The position numbers and the translations under genes were made by a program. Shown in pieces: positions 44,567 through 53,053 of a DNA stretch of 64,000 nt. Below the pieces are notes generated by a model that saw only the letters and a program-made list of their open reading frames with translations, ran no database searches and was not told the origin of the DNA. How positions within the stretch are numbered: the stretch's first letter is position 1; each line of letters starts with the position of its first letter. This DNA comes from Litoribacter ruber (GTDB lineage: Bacteria; Bacteroidota; Bacteroidia; Cytophagales; Cyclobacteriaceae): contig NZ_JAHBGI010000002.1 of the NCBI RefSeq assembly GCF_018500185.1, positions 372,001-436,000 on the forward strand. Reading direction: 5' to 3'.

Positions 44567-45556
44567 TTAGACCAAATTCATCGCATTTTCAGCAACACCA
44601 TACTTATGTTTGTAATCCAAGGGAGACAGACCCACATATTTTTTGAAAACCTCCCTAAAGGCTTTATTGTCAGAATAGCCTACATCATACATAATTTCAC
44701 TGATGCTTTTTCGGGATTTTTCCAGATTCCGTTTTGCTGCCTCTACCCTCACCCGTTGTACGTATTCCAATAGGGTATTGCCGGTGGCATGCTTGAACCT
44801 CCGTTCCAGTGTCCTTCGGACAAGGTTAAACTTGGAGCTAAGGTCATCTACTTGGATTTTTTCGGTAAAGTTCTTCTCCACAAAATCCTGAACGTTCCTC
44901 ACTACCTCATCGGCATGGTCCTTTTGTCCAGTGAAGATGATGAATTCGGATTGGGAATTCCGCCCCATATCTATTTGAAAAATTTTGGAACAGTAAATGG
45001 CTGCCTGCCGGTTAACGAACTTTTCAATGACATACAAAATCAGGTTGGCAGAAGAAAAGGCGCCGCCTCCGGTATAGATACCCTGTTCGTCTGTCATCAG
45101 GCTGTCTGGAGCGAGGTGTGTTTGGGGAAAAAGCTTTTGAAACTGACTGGCTGCTTTCCAATGGGTCACACATTTTCTACCATCAAGGAGCCCGGTGCTG
45201 GCCAAAATAAATGCCCCAAGGCAAAGGGAAACCACCTCTGCCCCCTCGCCCACCCTGGCTTGGATCCAAGGAATAAAAGCTTTGTTTTCCTGGATAGCCA
45301 CTTGCAGGTCGCCCTGCACGGGTGGGATAATTATTAAGTCTGTATGCTCAAATTGATCAAGTGTTTTTTCAGCTTTAATAGTATAGAGCTCATTTTGGAG
45401 TTTGACCTCCTTTTCCACACCGACCAGTTTCACCTCAAAAGCCGGTGGCAGCTGCTGGCTTTCCAGGTAGTGGTTTGCCTCCAACAAACCCAATCTTGCA
45501 TTTTCCAGACTGCCCAAATTGACTTGGTTTAAAAGTAAAATGGAAACTCTTTTCAT
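44567..45556 (-). CDS. AraC-family regulator with GATase1-like domain
   Basis: 329 aa. Residues 1-~190 form a DJ-1/PfpI-like domain ('LIIIPPVQGD', 'VSLCLGAFILASTGLLDGR' with Cys at the nucleophile elbow). Residues ~215-320 form the AraC double HTH ('LSSKFNLVRRTLERRFKHAT', 'SISEIMYDVGYSDNKAFREV'). It is of the FtrA/CdhR type. It lies 100 bp upstream of DUF1801-SRPBCC-VOC in the same direction, so it probably controls that group. AraC proteins with this domain respond to small metabolites. Confidence 0.9.
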   Translation of the reverse strand: MKRVSILLLNQVNLGSLENARLGLLEANHYLESQQLPPAFEVKLVGVEKEVKLQNELYTIKAEKTLDQFEHTDLIIIPPVQGDLQVAIQENKAFIPWIQARVGEGAEVVSLCLGAFILASTGLLDGRKCVTHWKAASQFQKLFPQTHLAPDSLMTDEQGIYTGGGAFSSANLILYVIEKFVNRQAAIYCSKIFQIDMGRNSQSEFIIFTGQKDHADEVVRNVQDFVEKNFTEKIQVDDLSSKFNLVRRTLERRFKHATGNTLLEYVQRVRVEAAKRNLEKSRKSISEIMYDVGYSDNKAFREVFKKYVGLSPLDYKHKYGVAENAMNLV

Positions 45557-45610
45557 ACTGCTTATTGATTGACGGTCAGATTATAAAGTTAACATTTTAT
45601 CAATTGCTTT

Positions 45611-45662
45611 AAAAGCCTGCCGGCAAAGGCAGGTTTATTTCCCGATAACCGCTTCGGGGATC
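45611..45662. repeat. Dispersed repeat element B (copy 3)
   Basis: AAAAGCCTGCCGGCAAAGGC, AGGTTTATTTCCCGATAACC, GCTTCGGGGATCT. The first half folds as CTGCC/GGCAG. Confidence 0.75.
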
Positions 45663-45670
45663 TATGAATA

Positions 45671-45790
45671 GGTTGATGGGTTTAACGGATTAAGGGATTA
45701 ACGTAAGGTACTTCCTCTCCTTAATCCTTTAATCAGTCCAGAAGGGAATCCAGCGCAGCTATTCCCTTCTGGACATTAAACCTATCAACC
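45671..45790. repeat. 120-bp nested inverted repeat
   Basis: Three stems fit inside one another. Outer: GGTTGATGGGTTTAA (45671-45685) with TTAAACCTATCAACC (45776-45790). Middle: GGATTAAGGGATTAA (45687-45701) with TTAATCCTTTAATC (45721-45734). Inner: a 14-bp perfect stem GTCCAGAAGGGAAT / ATTCCCTTCTGGAC (45736-45749 with 45761-45774). The middle and inner stems lie side by side inside the outer one, giving a three-way junction. No transcript is known. Confidence 0.7.
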
Positions 45791-45848
45791 AACCCGTGTT
45801 TGTCAAGTGTCCAGTGAAGCTGAGAAAAACCAGTAGAGCCAATCTAAG

Positions 45849-45985
45849 CATTGCGTCCTTTGCGCTTTATCTCTGCGCCTCCGCGTGAAACTACCGCGTG
45901 AAACCAACGCCTCATCCTCCTCGCCGCTTAGCGATTTCCAAACCCCTAAACCAGGCCGAAGGCCGACTAACCTCCTAAACTACGT
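45849..45985. repeat. Composite dispersed repeat (copy 2)
   Basis: TTGCGTCCTTTGCGCTTTAT, CTCTGCGCCTCCGCGTGAAA ... CTTAGCGATTTCCAAACCCC, TAAACCAGGCCGAAGGCCGA. It ends right at the CrtA-like gene stop. Confidence 0.75.
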
Positions 45986-45995
45986 AGTTAAGAAA

Positions 45996-46655
45996 CTAGG
46001 GCAATTCAACTGGTACAAACCTCCCAAATAATTCTTCCTGAAACCATTGTTGATTTACTTCGAGGTATTCCTGGTGGCGTGTGCGGTAGGCATAGTTTTC
46101 CATACATTCAGCATTCTCCCAAATTGAAAATGTTGCTTGTTCCACTAAGGGAGTTTGCCCGATCCCTTTGGTATATATAAGCCCAGGCGTATTCTGAAGT
46201 GCCTTGACTGTTACCTTCACGGCTTTTAAAAAACTTAGCATATATTTCCAGCTTATACGGGCCCGTGTGATAGTGATGATGGGGCCGCCTTTGTATTCAG
46301 CTGAGGGAAAAAAGGGGTTGACTCCATTCCAACTGCCATGTACCCGTGCACATTGCATCCAATGCGTTTCATGTGATTCAGACATATCGGCTAATTCACG
46401 GAAAGTGGGATGTTGCTCCACATTTTCTGCTGCATCAAGATCCGTCCAGTGTATTAACAAGGCATAAGAGGAAAAGTCCGGCAAGATTTCAAAGCCAAAA
46501 CCTGCTCCCGTTCCCATCAAACGAACAAAATTGGTCCCATCGAATTTACTTTCCAGCCTTTTGGACCTACCAATTTGTTTAAAAATCCAGAAACGGTTTT
46601 TGGGGGGAAATTTAAAAAAAGTGATTGAAGCAAGGTTAATTTTTTGGGTATCCAT
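45996..46655 (-). CDS. CrtA-like (spheroidene monooxygenase family) protein
   Basis: 219 aa resembling spheroidene monooxygenase over its length: 'RFWIFKQIGRSKRLES', 'FVRLMGTGAGFGFEILPDFS', 'GGPIITITRARISWKYMLSF', 'GLIYTKGIGQTPLVEQATFS' and 'YLEVNQQWFQEELFGRFVPV'. CrtA introduces a keto group into carotenoids. No other carotenoid gene is present, so the substrate is uncertain; flexirubin/carotenoid-pigmented Bacteroidota often carry such a gene alone. It is a monocistronic gene between two repeat-filled gaps. Confidence 0.8.
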   Translation of the reverse strand: MDTQKINLASITFFKFPPKNRFWIFKQIGRSKRLESKFDGTNFVRLMGTGAGFGFEILPDFSSYALLIHWTDLDAAENVEQHPTFRELADMSESHETHWMQCARVHGSWNGVNPFFPSAEYKGGPIITITRARISWKYMLSFLKAVKVTVKALQNTPGLIYTKGIGQTPLVEQATFSIWENAECMENYAYRTRHQEYLEVNQQWFQEELFGRFVPVELP

Positions 46656-46692
46656 GAAAAATCAACATCTAAAACACAATTTGGTTTTCGTT

Positions 46693-46975
46693 ATTTTAGA
46701 AGGGTTTTTTCCGGATAACCGCTTTGCGGATCGGGAAGTATAGAACCTGCCTCGCGCAGACTGGGTTTAAGGTATACCACGACAACACCCTCAGGCTTCC
46801 CTTCGATTTCGCTCAGGGACCACCGTAAGCAATCACTATTACATTGCGGTCTTTGCGCTTTTCCTTTGCGCCCTTCGCGTGAAACTTCCGCGATGCAGTA
46901 AAGCCTCATCCTTCTCCCCTCTTGCGATTTCTAAACCCCTAAACCAGGCCGAAGGCCGAATAAACTCCTAAACCA
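46693..46975. repeat. Dispersed element B followed by a composite repeat (copy 3)
   Basis: TTAGAAGGGTTTTTTCCGGA, TAACCGCTTTGCGGATCGGG (46695-46737), then at 46840-46975 CATTGCGGTCTTTGCGCTTT ... CCGCGATGCAGTAAAGCCTC ... TTGCGATTTCTAAACCCCTA, AACCAGGCCGAAGGCCGAAT. No gene lies in the gap before 47046. Confidence 0.72.
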
Positions 46976-47001
46976 TAACCTACCTTTAACCTTGATATTT
47001 A

Positions 47002-47030
47002 TTGCCCCTATCTTTAAAGCCTTATCTTTG
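47002..47030 (+). promoter_or_regulatory. Bacteroidota promoter of the alkaline phosphatase gene
   Basis: TTG (47002-47004), 18 nt, TATCTTTG (47023-47030), a full match to TTG / TAnnTTTG. It lies downstream of an in-frame upstream start (46992), which rules that start out and supports ATG 47046. I saw no Pho-box-like repeat. Confidence 0.65.
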
Positions 47031-47045
47031 AAAAAAAAAAGTCAA

Positions 47046-48137
47046 ATGAGAAAGTTAATTTTTGCTTCCCTGCTGGTGGCAGCTATTGGCTGTAAAAATG
47101 ACTCTGACGTGAGTCATCTTTCAGCAGAGGAAGAAACCACAAATCCTAAAAACATCATATTATTAATCGGCGATGGAATGGGTGTTACCCAGATTTCCTC
47201 CCTTTATGCTTTTGAGGATAAGATTGCCAGCTTTGACCGGTTTAAAAACATAGGGTTTATTAAAACCTCATCCTCAGATAACCGCATTACTGACTCTGCA
47301 GCCGGTGCCACAGCCTTTGCCAGCGGCATCAAAACTTACAATGCAGCAATTGGAGTAGATGATGACACGGTGGCAGCGGAAACTATTGTGGAGATATTAT
47401 CCAAGAAAGGCTGGAGAACAGGCTTGGTGGCTACCAGTTCTATTACCCATGCCACTCCTGCGGCCTTTTATGCCCACGTAGCCCACAGAAAAATGGAAGA
47501 GGATATAGCCAAGCAGCTTTTGGATTCAGATGTGGATATCGTAATCGGAGGAGGTGAAAAATATTTTAATGCCAGAGAAGATGGTATCAATTATTTGGAC
47601 AGTCTAAGGTCAAAAGGTTACCATGTTAAAACAAAAAGTGATCAAGAAATAGAGGTGGAAAACCCAGCCGAGAAAGAAGCCCACCTGATGGCCTCAAGTG
47701 CCATGCAAAAAATATCTGAAGGCAGAGGAGAATTTTTGACAGAGGCATCCCTTTATACCATCAATAAGCTGAAAAATACGAATGATAACTTTTTTGTCAT
47801 GATTGAAGGCTCCCAGATAGATTGGGGTGGACACGCCAATGACCATGATTATATTGTGGATGAAATGCTTGATTTTGATAAGACCATCAATGCCGTTTTG
47901 GATTTTGCCGAAAAGGATGGGAATACTTTGGTAATAGTGACTGCTGACCATGAGACCGGAGGGTACGCACTATCCAGCGGCAAGGATGGTTATAAAACTG
48001 TGACGGGCACCTTTACTACAGGTGGACACACGGCAGCTATGATTCCTGTATTTGCCTTTGGCCCAGGCTCTGAAAACTTCCAGGGGGTATATGAAAACAA
48101 TGAAATCTTTCATAAAATGCTGGAGTCGGTAAAATAG
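47046..48137 (+). CDS. Alkaline phosphatase, lipoprotein
   Basis: 363 aa from ATG 47046. Signal with lipobox 'LLVAAIGC', so it is probably anchored in a membrane. The alkaline-phosphatase core is present: metal Asp in 'ILLIGDGMGVTQI', nucleophile Ser in 'ITDSAAGATAFASG', 'SSITHATPAAFYAH', 'MIEGSQIDWGGHANDHDY' (metal ligands) and 'VTADHETGGY'. It is somewhat shorter than E. coli PhoA, like other Bacteroidota members. It releases phosphate from phosphomonoesters outside the cytoplasm. The start is chosen from the promoter position. Confidence 0.92.
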   Translation: MRKLIFASLLVAAIGCKNDSDVSHLSAEEETTNPKNIILLIGDGMGVTQISSLYAFEDKIASFDRFKNIGFIKTSSSDNRITDSAAGATAFASGIKTYNAAIGVDDDTVAAETIVEILSKKGWRTGLVATSSITHATPAAFYAHVAHRKMEEDIAKQLLDSDVDIVIGGGEKYFNAREDGINYLDSLRSKGYHVKTKSDQEIEVENPAEKEAHLMASSAMQKISEGRGEFLTEASLYTINKLKNTNDNFFVMIEGSQIDWGGHANDHDYIVDEMLDFDKTINAVLDFAEKDGNTLVIVTADHETGGYALSSGKDGYKTVTGTFTTGGHTAAMIPVFAFGPGSENFQGVYENNEIFHKMLESVK

Positions 48138-48156
48138 ATTTCAGACCGAAAAGTGG

Positions 48157-48199
48157 GTTTAGAAGCCTTCCTACCGGCAAAGGCAGGTTTTTTTCCCGG
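48157..48199. repeat. Dispersed repeat element B (partial)
   Basis: GTTTAGAAGCCTTCCTACCG, GCAAAGGCAGGTTTTTTTCC, CGG. The CCTNCC/GGCAGG hairpin plus the T-run could act as a terminator for the alkaline phosphatase gene. Confidence 0.6.
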
Positions 48200-48205
48200 T
48201 CTCTA

Positions 48206-48592
48206 CTAATGAAATTTGTACCCCATTCCTACTGACCATACCCATTGATCTTGGGAATCCATATGGAAAAAGGGAACGAAGAAGGCCAATTTCCTATAAT
48301 CTACTCTAGGGGCAACACCAAGCCTGGCCCCCAGTTTTCCCTCATACACATATAGAGAGGGCAATGCTCCTACCCCCACCTTCCAATCAGGGTTGATATT
48401 TAAAAATAGACTTGGGCCACCTACATTGACCGCATAGAAATCAGGGCCTACAGAAACTCCCAGCATTCCTTCCAATCCAAAATCCACCATTGATTTTCCG
48501 GAAGTTTCCTGAGGTGCAGGCTCTTGGCCAAACACAAAACTTTGGGAAGAAATTAATAATAATGCAAGCAGAAGAAATTTCACATATGACAT
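48206..48592 (-). CDS. Small exported protein, outer-membrane-barrel-like
   Basis: 128 aa with a signal peptide (about 1-22, ending 'SFVFGQ'). The rest consists of alternating short strands with aromatic ends ('KVGVGALPSLYVYEGKLGAR', 'WVWSVGMGYKFH'), typical of small outer-membrane barrels; the last residue is not Phe. It has no recognised family. It is a minus-strand gene next to the NTF2-like gene (28-bp gap). Confidence 0.6.
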   Translation of the reverse strand: MSYVKFLLLALLLISSQSFVFGQEPAPQETSGKSMVDFGLEGMLGVSVGPDFYAVNVGGPSLFLNINPDWKVGVGALPSLYVYEGKLGARLGVAPRVDYRKLAFFVPFFHMDSQDQWVWSVGMGYKFH

Positions 48593-48620
48593 TTTACAGT
48601 TATTTTATTTAATCACTTAT

Positions 48621-49007
48621 TTAACTTTTATCAACCAGCTTGGTAATCTTGTTGTTCTCAAACACAAAGAGAGACCTGCCATTTAACCTAATCTCTTGCC
48701 CCTGTTTCATCTCTTCTGAGAGGTCTTTAGCCAATACCCCAAAGTATTCCAGATCTACCTCAGTTCTATCAGGGTAATGTCTGATTGCTAGGATGGTTTG
48801 CTTCCTTTCTGAAAAGTATTCACATGTCGCCATAGCCTGATTGCTGAATTCCTGCTTCCCCTTCAAAGCCATGGTCAATTCCCCATTTTGGTAATTCTGG
48901 AAAACTATGCCTTCCGAAAAGTCCTGGACCATCTTGCCCACATCGAATGAATTGTAGCCATCCAGGTAGTTTTGGATTATTGATTCTCTATCTTTCATAT
49001 TATCCAT
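48621..49007 (-). CDS. NTF2-like (SnoaL-type) protein
   Basis: 128 aa from ATG 49007 ('MDNMKDRESIIQNYLDGYN'; ATG 48998 is equally possible). Upstream codons in the same frame are in the divergent promoter region of the 49099 gene and are not convincing. The cone-shaped NTF2 fold is suggested by 'YNSFDVGKMVQDFSEGIVFQ', 'MALKGKQEFSNQA' and 'EVDLEYFGVLAKDL'. Substrate unknown. It is divergent from the CHRD-like gene. Confidence 0.75.
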   Translation of the reverse strand: MDNMKDRESIIQNYLDGYNSFDVGKMVQDFSEGIVFQNYQNGELTMALKGKQEFSNQAMATCEYFSERKQTILAIRHYPDRTEVDLEYFGVLAKDLSEEMKQGQEIRLNGRSLFVFENNKITKLVDKS

Positions 49008-49098
49008 TTTACGCCCTAACTCATTGATTTTTCGTTTAATAAGATAAAGTAAACCGAAGCGGAAGCCGGTTTCTATATTTAACTTACTATCAATAATC

Positions 49099-49593
49099 AT
49101 GAAAGCTTTACTCAACCCCTTAACCCTTTTGGTGGTGATAATTGGCTGTCTGGTTAGTGTCGGGTGCAGTGATGACGATGATGCGCCAAGAGAGGAAGCC
49201 AAAATCTACACCTTAAATGCCCTTCCTGGTTTTAACAACCCTGGAAATGTGATTTTCCAAAAAGATGGAAGTAATGCCACATTAGTGACCATCCAATTGG
49301 AAGGCACCGAGGATGGAGCCATCCACCCCGCCCACATCCACGCAAACTCTGTAGCCGAAGGTGGGCCAATCGTGGTGGACCTGACATCTGTGGATGGAAG
49401 TACTGGCAGAAGTCAAACCCGAGTGACCATGTTTGACAATGGTACCCCGGTCACCTATGAAGAGCTCATCACCTACAATGGGCACGTGAATGTACACCTG
49501 AGCATGGAGGATCTTGCCACCCTGATAGCCGAAGGCAACATAGGCAGTAATGCTCCATCTGCCCCCTCTCCTCCGAATGGAACAGGCTATTAA
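49099..49593 (+). CDS. CHRD-domain-like lipoprotein
   Basis: 164 aa with a lipobox 'LVSVGC' (lipid Cys) followed by SDDDD, a surface-export-like acidic start. The body has the CHRD signature around 'AIHPAHIHANSVAEGGPIVV' and 'YNGHVNVHLSMEDLATLIAE'. CHRD domains are found in chordin and in bacterial exported proteins, with no known enzyme role. It ends with a Pro/Ser-rich tail. A 10-bp stem hairpin follows the stop. Confidence 0.72.
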   Translation: MKALLNPLTLLVVIIGCLVSVGCSDDDDAPREEAKIYTLNALPGFNNPGNVIFQKDGSNATLVTIQLEGTEDGAIHPAHIHANSVAEGGPIVVDLTSVDGSTGRSQTRVTMFDNGTPVTYEELITYNGHVNVHLSMEDLATLIAEGNIGSNAPSAPSPPNGTGY

Positions 49594-49598
49594 TTCAC

Positions 49599-49626
49599 TT
49601 TGGCCGAGCATCTTTTCTCGGCCAAA
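49599..49626 (+). terminator. Hairpin after the CHRD-like gene
   Basis: TTTGGCCGAG (49599-49608) / CTCGGCCAAA (49617-49626), with an 8-nt loop CATCTTTT. There is no T-run after it, so terminator function is only likely. The remaining 49627-49925 shows no gene. Confidence 0.5.
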
Positions 49627-49925
49627 CATACCTATTATTTAGGCAAGTAAATTAAAGAGATGTAAGCCTATACCAGGCGTAGCCATAGCCCTGGATAGAA
49701 AAATCTCTAAGCTCTAATGGCCCTGAATCTTCTCCACCACCATTGAGCCCATTGCTAATTTTGTTACCCATATAATCTTGCTATAACTAGCCATTTAAAT
49801 ATATTTTAATAACCATATTGTTTACATTTTCAGTTAAATGAAAAAAAATAACTACGAAGTAACATTACAATAATTGTACGCCCGAATCAGATAAAGATCG
49901 GAATACCGAAGCACAAAGATTGGAC

Positions 49926-51587
49926 TTATGAGTTGGATATTAATTTTAAAACAAATTCTTTTTGACTATCCTTATGCTTAAGAAAGTCCTCTATTGTAGG
50001 CCACAGCTCATAATCAGGGATAATCCCTCTTCCATAAGGCTGATCGGCCCTTTGTGGTGCATCATGCACCACATAAACAACCGAAAATTTGGATTTTATT
50101 TTTGAATTTGGCAATTCATATACAAGTCCTATATGTCCATTGTGCTCATAATATCCTCCTACTGTTTCTACCCCCACAGTGGTTAAATTCCTTGCATACC
50201 CTTTCATCAATGAAGCGAAATGCGAGGCCGCAGAGGCGGTATTTTCATTAATCAACATATAAACCTGACCATGGTATGCTGGCGACTTCGGTTGATAAAT
50301 GGGGTTATATTTAGGGTTTTGATAACTCTTCCCTTCATTGAAATCTTCAAAGTAATCATCCAAAAATTCGAGCCCCATAACCTTCGTGGCACTGTCGATC
50401 CTCGCATCCGTTGAAACACCCCAGAAAAAGTCATCATAAGGGAAGTCCTGTGGATTAAATATTATATGGGCTTCTAAATTTTCTTGGAAAGAGCTATCAC
50501 TCAAATACCTGACAGGTTGTTCAAAAGTAGGGTCACTTCCCCCAGGATTGTTTCTTACATCAATAACTAGATTAGGAATTAATTTTTCATCCAAAACTGT
50601 AAATACACTATCCAAAAATTGGGTATATAGATCAAATTGTGGGTCATCTTTACCTGTGGCAAATCCAAAAAATCTTAGGTTAAGCAAGCCTGTTTTTGCA
50701 TCAATCTGCTCGTAACTATAAGGAGGTTGCTTTTCGTAATCCAGCAAGTCAGAAATCGGTGCACTGTATTTATTTGAAAGGTTTTTTTCCCTTTCTTCAA
50801 ATGTTACAGCCTGAAGAAACTCTGTTTGGGGTTCAATTTTCCCTGGAGCTAAAAATTTCACTTCGAATTTATCAGTTGCCCCATACTCAATTACATATCT
50901 CCAAGCAAAAGCATTATTTACACTTGCGGAAAGTTTATAACTGGTATTAAAACCATCAACAGGAAAATACTTCTGGAATGACTGCATCAATTCAAGGTCT
51001 TCCTTGCCATTAATATTTAAAATTTGAGATCCAGGGGGTATTTTTTCGGTAAGCCCATCAAAGATTATTTTGCCTTCAAGGTAGGTCAAATGATATGGGA
51101 AAAATGTTTTCTGCTTTTTGAGTTCATTTAAATCATCTGTTCCAGGCTCGGTATAATTATGCACACTCCCTTCGAAATCAGTTAAATTAGAGATTATTTT
51201 AAAAAATTCAGAAGTTTTTAAAGGTCGTTTAATTTGTTCAAATGCCCAGCGATAAAGACTATCTACCTCCTCTTCCGTCCTGTAAATATATAGCCCAGAA
51301 TTAACATTCTTTCTTATATCAATAAAGACTTGTAAATCCTCCTCCATTTCAGAAATAGAAAGTTGATTGTTTAAGCCAAGGTTAAAAGTTGAGGTTGTCT
51401 GTGAAGCCAGCGGATTGAGAAGTGATGTTAATGCAAACAGAATTACCAATGGTAACTTATATTTAAATTCAAATTCCTCATGTAAGGCCTGGACTTTCTC
51501 AAATTGCTCTCTAAATGTTTTTGCAACCAAGAATTTTGGATCTTGAAGTTTTAAAATGTTTTTATATTTAGACATAAAATTTTTCAT
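49926..51587 (-). CDS. S41-family peptidase with N-terminal anchor
   Basis: 553 aa. Unusually, ~40 charged residues precede the hydrophobic segment ('LPLVILFALTSLLNPLASQ', about 44-63), so it may be a membrane-anchored rather than a cleaved protein. The S41 core has 'LVIDVRNNPGGSDPTFEQPV' and a nucleophile region 'LINENTASAASHFASLMKGY' with the expected Ser in ASAAS. 'GRGIIPDYELWPTIEDFL' is the usual C-terminal element. It is distantly related to the 19466 gene. It is a single gene. Confidence 0.85.
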   Translation of the reverse strand: MKNFMSKYKNILKLQDPKFLVAKTFREQFEKVQALHEEFEFKYKLPLVILFALTSLLNPLASQTTSTFNLGLNNQLSISEMEEDLQVFIDIRKNVNSGLYIYRTEEEVDSLYRWAFEQIKRPLKTSEFFKIISNLTDFEGSVHNYTEPGTDDLNELKKQKTFFPYHLTYLEGKIIFDGLTEKIPPGSQILNINGKEDLELMQSFQKYFPVDGFNTSYKLSASVNNAFAWRYVIEYGATDKFEVKFLAPGKIEPQTEFLQAVTFEEREKNLSNKYSAPISDLLDYEKQPPYSYEQIDAKTGLLNLRFFGFATGKDDPQFDLYTQFLDSVFTVLDEKLIPNLVIDVRNNPGGSDPTFEQPVRYLSDSSFQENLEAHIIFNPQDFPYDDFFWGVSTDARIDSATKVMGLEFLDDYFEDFNEGKSYQNPKYNPIYQPKSPAYHGQVYMLINENTASAASHFASLMKGYARNLTTVGVETVGGYYEHNGHIGLVYELPNSKIKSKFSVVYVVHDAPQRADQPYGRGIIPDYELWPTIEDFLKHKDSQKEFVLKLISNS

Positions 51588-51811
51588 GATCTACGATTGT
51601 CCAGACTTTTAATTGAAATTTTGATTTAAATCCTAAATTGACTGCTAAGGGTATGTCAATACGTCTCCAATGAATAAAATGTCCTAGTATTCGTTTAATT
51701 TTATATAAAAAATAACATTTAAAGGACTATTTAAAAAAATACATGTTTATACAAATAAAAATTTTTACATTCGTAAAATTAACCTATTTACCTTAAAGAA
51801 AAGGAGTTAGC

Positions 51812-52465
51812 TTGAAAAACCCGTTATCCATCCTTGGCAGCTTGCCGGAATCATCTACTATAGAAATGGATGCTAGAATTGATCTAGTAAACACATTTCA
51901 AACTTATCAGACAACATTTAAATTAAATATTGCCTGCATTATTTTTGATCTTGAGGGGAAAATAACCTATGTCAATGACAGGTTTTGCGAGATTAGCAAA
52001 TTTACTCCGGAAGAATTGGTAGGGTCAAGTTACAAGTTGATCCAGTCCAAATACCATTCACAATCCTTCTATAACAAAATACTACAACAACTTTCCCTTG
52101 GAAAATCATGGAAGGGAATGGTGAATAGCCAGGCAAAAGATGGAAGTGATTATTGGAAGGACACCCTTATCATTCCTGTAGTTGACAAAAACCAAACTAT
52201 TAAAGAATATTTATCTTTACGCCTTCCTATCGATCAATCAGCTTATTTTAAGAAAAACAGCAAACTCATCAATGAAATACTGTTTAACATCTCTCATAAA
52301 TTGAGAAAACCTGTCACTCAAATATCTTCTGTTGCCTCCTACCTCGAGAGCGAAAGCATATCCCTAGAAGAGTTTCAAGACCTAGTAAAGTACATGAAAA
52401 ATGCAGCTGTATCCATTGATACTTATACAAGAGAGCTAAATGAAGTTCTAAGTCAATTGAAATAA
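51812..52465 (+). CDS. PAS-DHp protein without a kinase domain
   Basis: 217 aa from TTG 51812 with a clear ribosome site AAGGAG five bases upstream; no ATG is near. One PAS domain (about 35-140: 'IACIIFDLEGKITYVNDRF', 'SGSSYK...' region, then a PAC-like 'AKDGSDYWKDTLIIPVVDKN'). The C-terminal helices (150-217) carry 'FNISHKLRKPVTQIS', which looks like a kinase H-box with His162, but no ATPase domain follows. It may be a phosphoryl acceptor or a dimerising partner of another kinase. A deleted copy lies at 28421-28640. Confidence 0.78.
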   Translation: MKNPLSILGSLPESSTIEMDARIDLVNTFQTYQTTFKLNIACIIFDLEGKITYVNDRFCEISKFTPEELVGSSYKLIQSKYHSQSFYNKILQQLSLGKSWKGMVNSQAKDGSDYWKDTLIIPVVDKNQTIKEYLSLRLPIDQSAYFKKNSKLINEILFNISHKLRKPVTQISSVASYLESESISLEEFQDLVKYMKNAAVSIDTYTRELNEVLSQLK

Positions 52466-52590
52466 ATGTCTATTACATTGAAAAGTAAAAATACCTGAAA
52501 ACAGGTATTGACTACTAATCAATGGAAATTTATTTTTGAAATTCAACTTTTATAAGTGGTTTTAAATTTCATCACGCAAGATATCGGGAT

Positions 52591-52974
52591 ATGGCATTTG
52601 AAGGAGAATATCGAAAAATAAAAGCTAAATCAGAATTCATAAGATCAGCTAACGAAGCTTGGTCAAAGGATTTTGAAATTCTTCAAACCTGGAGAAAAAA
52701 AGGACAGGAGAGTGAAAAATCACAAGACTATCTTGCTGCAATTGAATTTTATAAAATCTGTATCCAACACGGGAAAGGGAGCGATTTCCTGACTTTGGCC
52801 AATTATGTTCATGACATAAATCGGATAATAATTCTTTATACAAAAACAAGGCAAATCAGCCCCTTGACGCAGCTTTTAGAATCCCTATTATTGGACTACC
52901 CCAAAAGTCTGCATGTAGCCGAATGGCAAATCAGGCTAAAGACCATATTTAAAGATCATCCTAAGCAAATGTAA
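52591..52974 (+). CDS. Small helical (TPR-like) cytosolic protein
   Basis: 127 aa, all-helical in appearance, with a TPR-like segment 'KGQESEKSQDYLAAIEFYKI' and a second helix pair 'QISPLTQLLESLLLDYPKSL'. No signal peptide. It lies 125 bp after the PAS-DHp gene, same strand, so the two may be linked. Family not recognised. Confidence 0.55.
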   Translation: MAFEGEYRKIKAKSEFIRSANEAWSKDFEILQTWRKKGQESEKSQDYLAAIEFYKICIQHGKGSDFLTLANYVHDINRIIILYTKTRQISPLTQLLESLLLDYPKSLHVAEWQIRLKTIFKDHPKQM

Positions 52975-53053
52975 AGCTGAAACTTGTCCAATCGGGATTT
53001 TTCAAACATGATGTACCTGCTGCTGTTGTAATAGGAAACCGCTTTCCTTTCTC

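Noticed and set aside
49008-49202. N-terminal extension of the NTF2-like protein
   Set aside because: It overlaps the start of the divergent CHRD-like gene and looks low-complexity.
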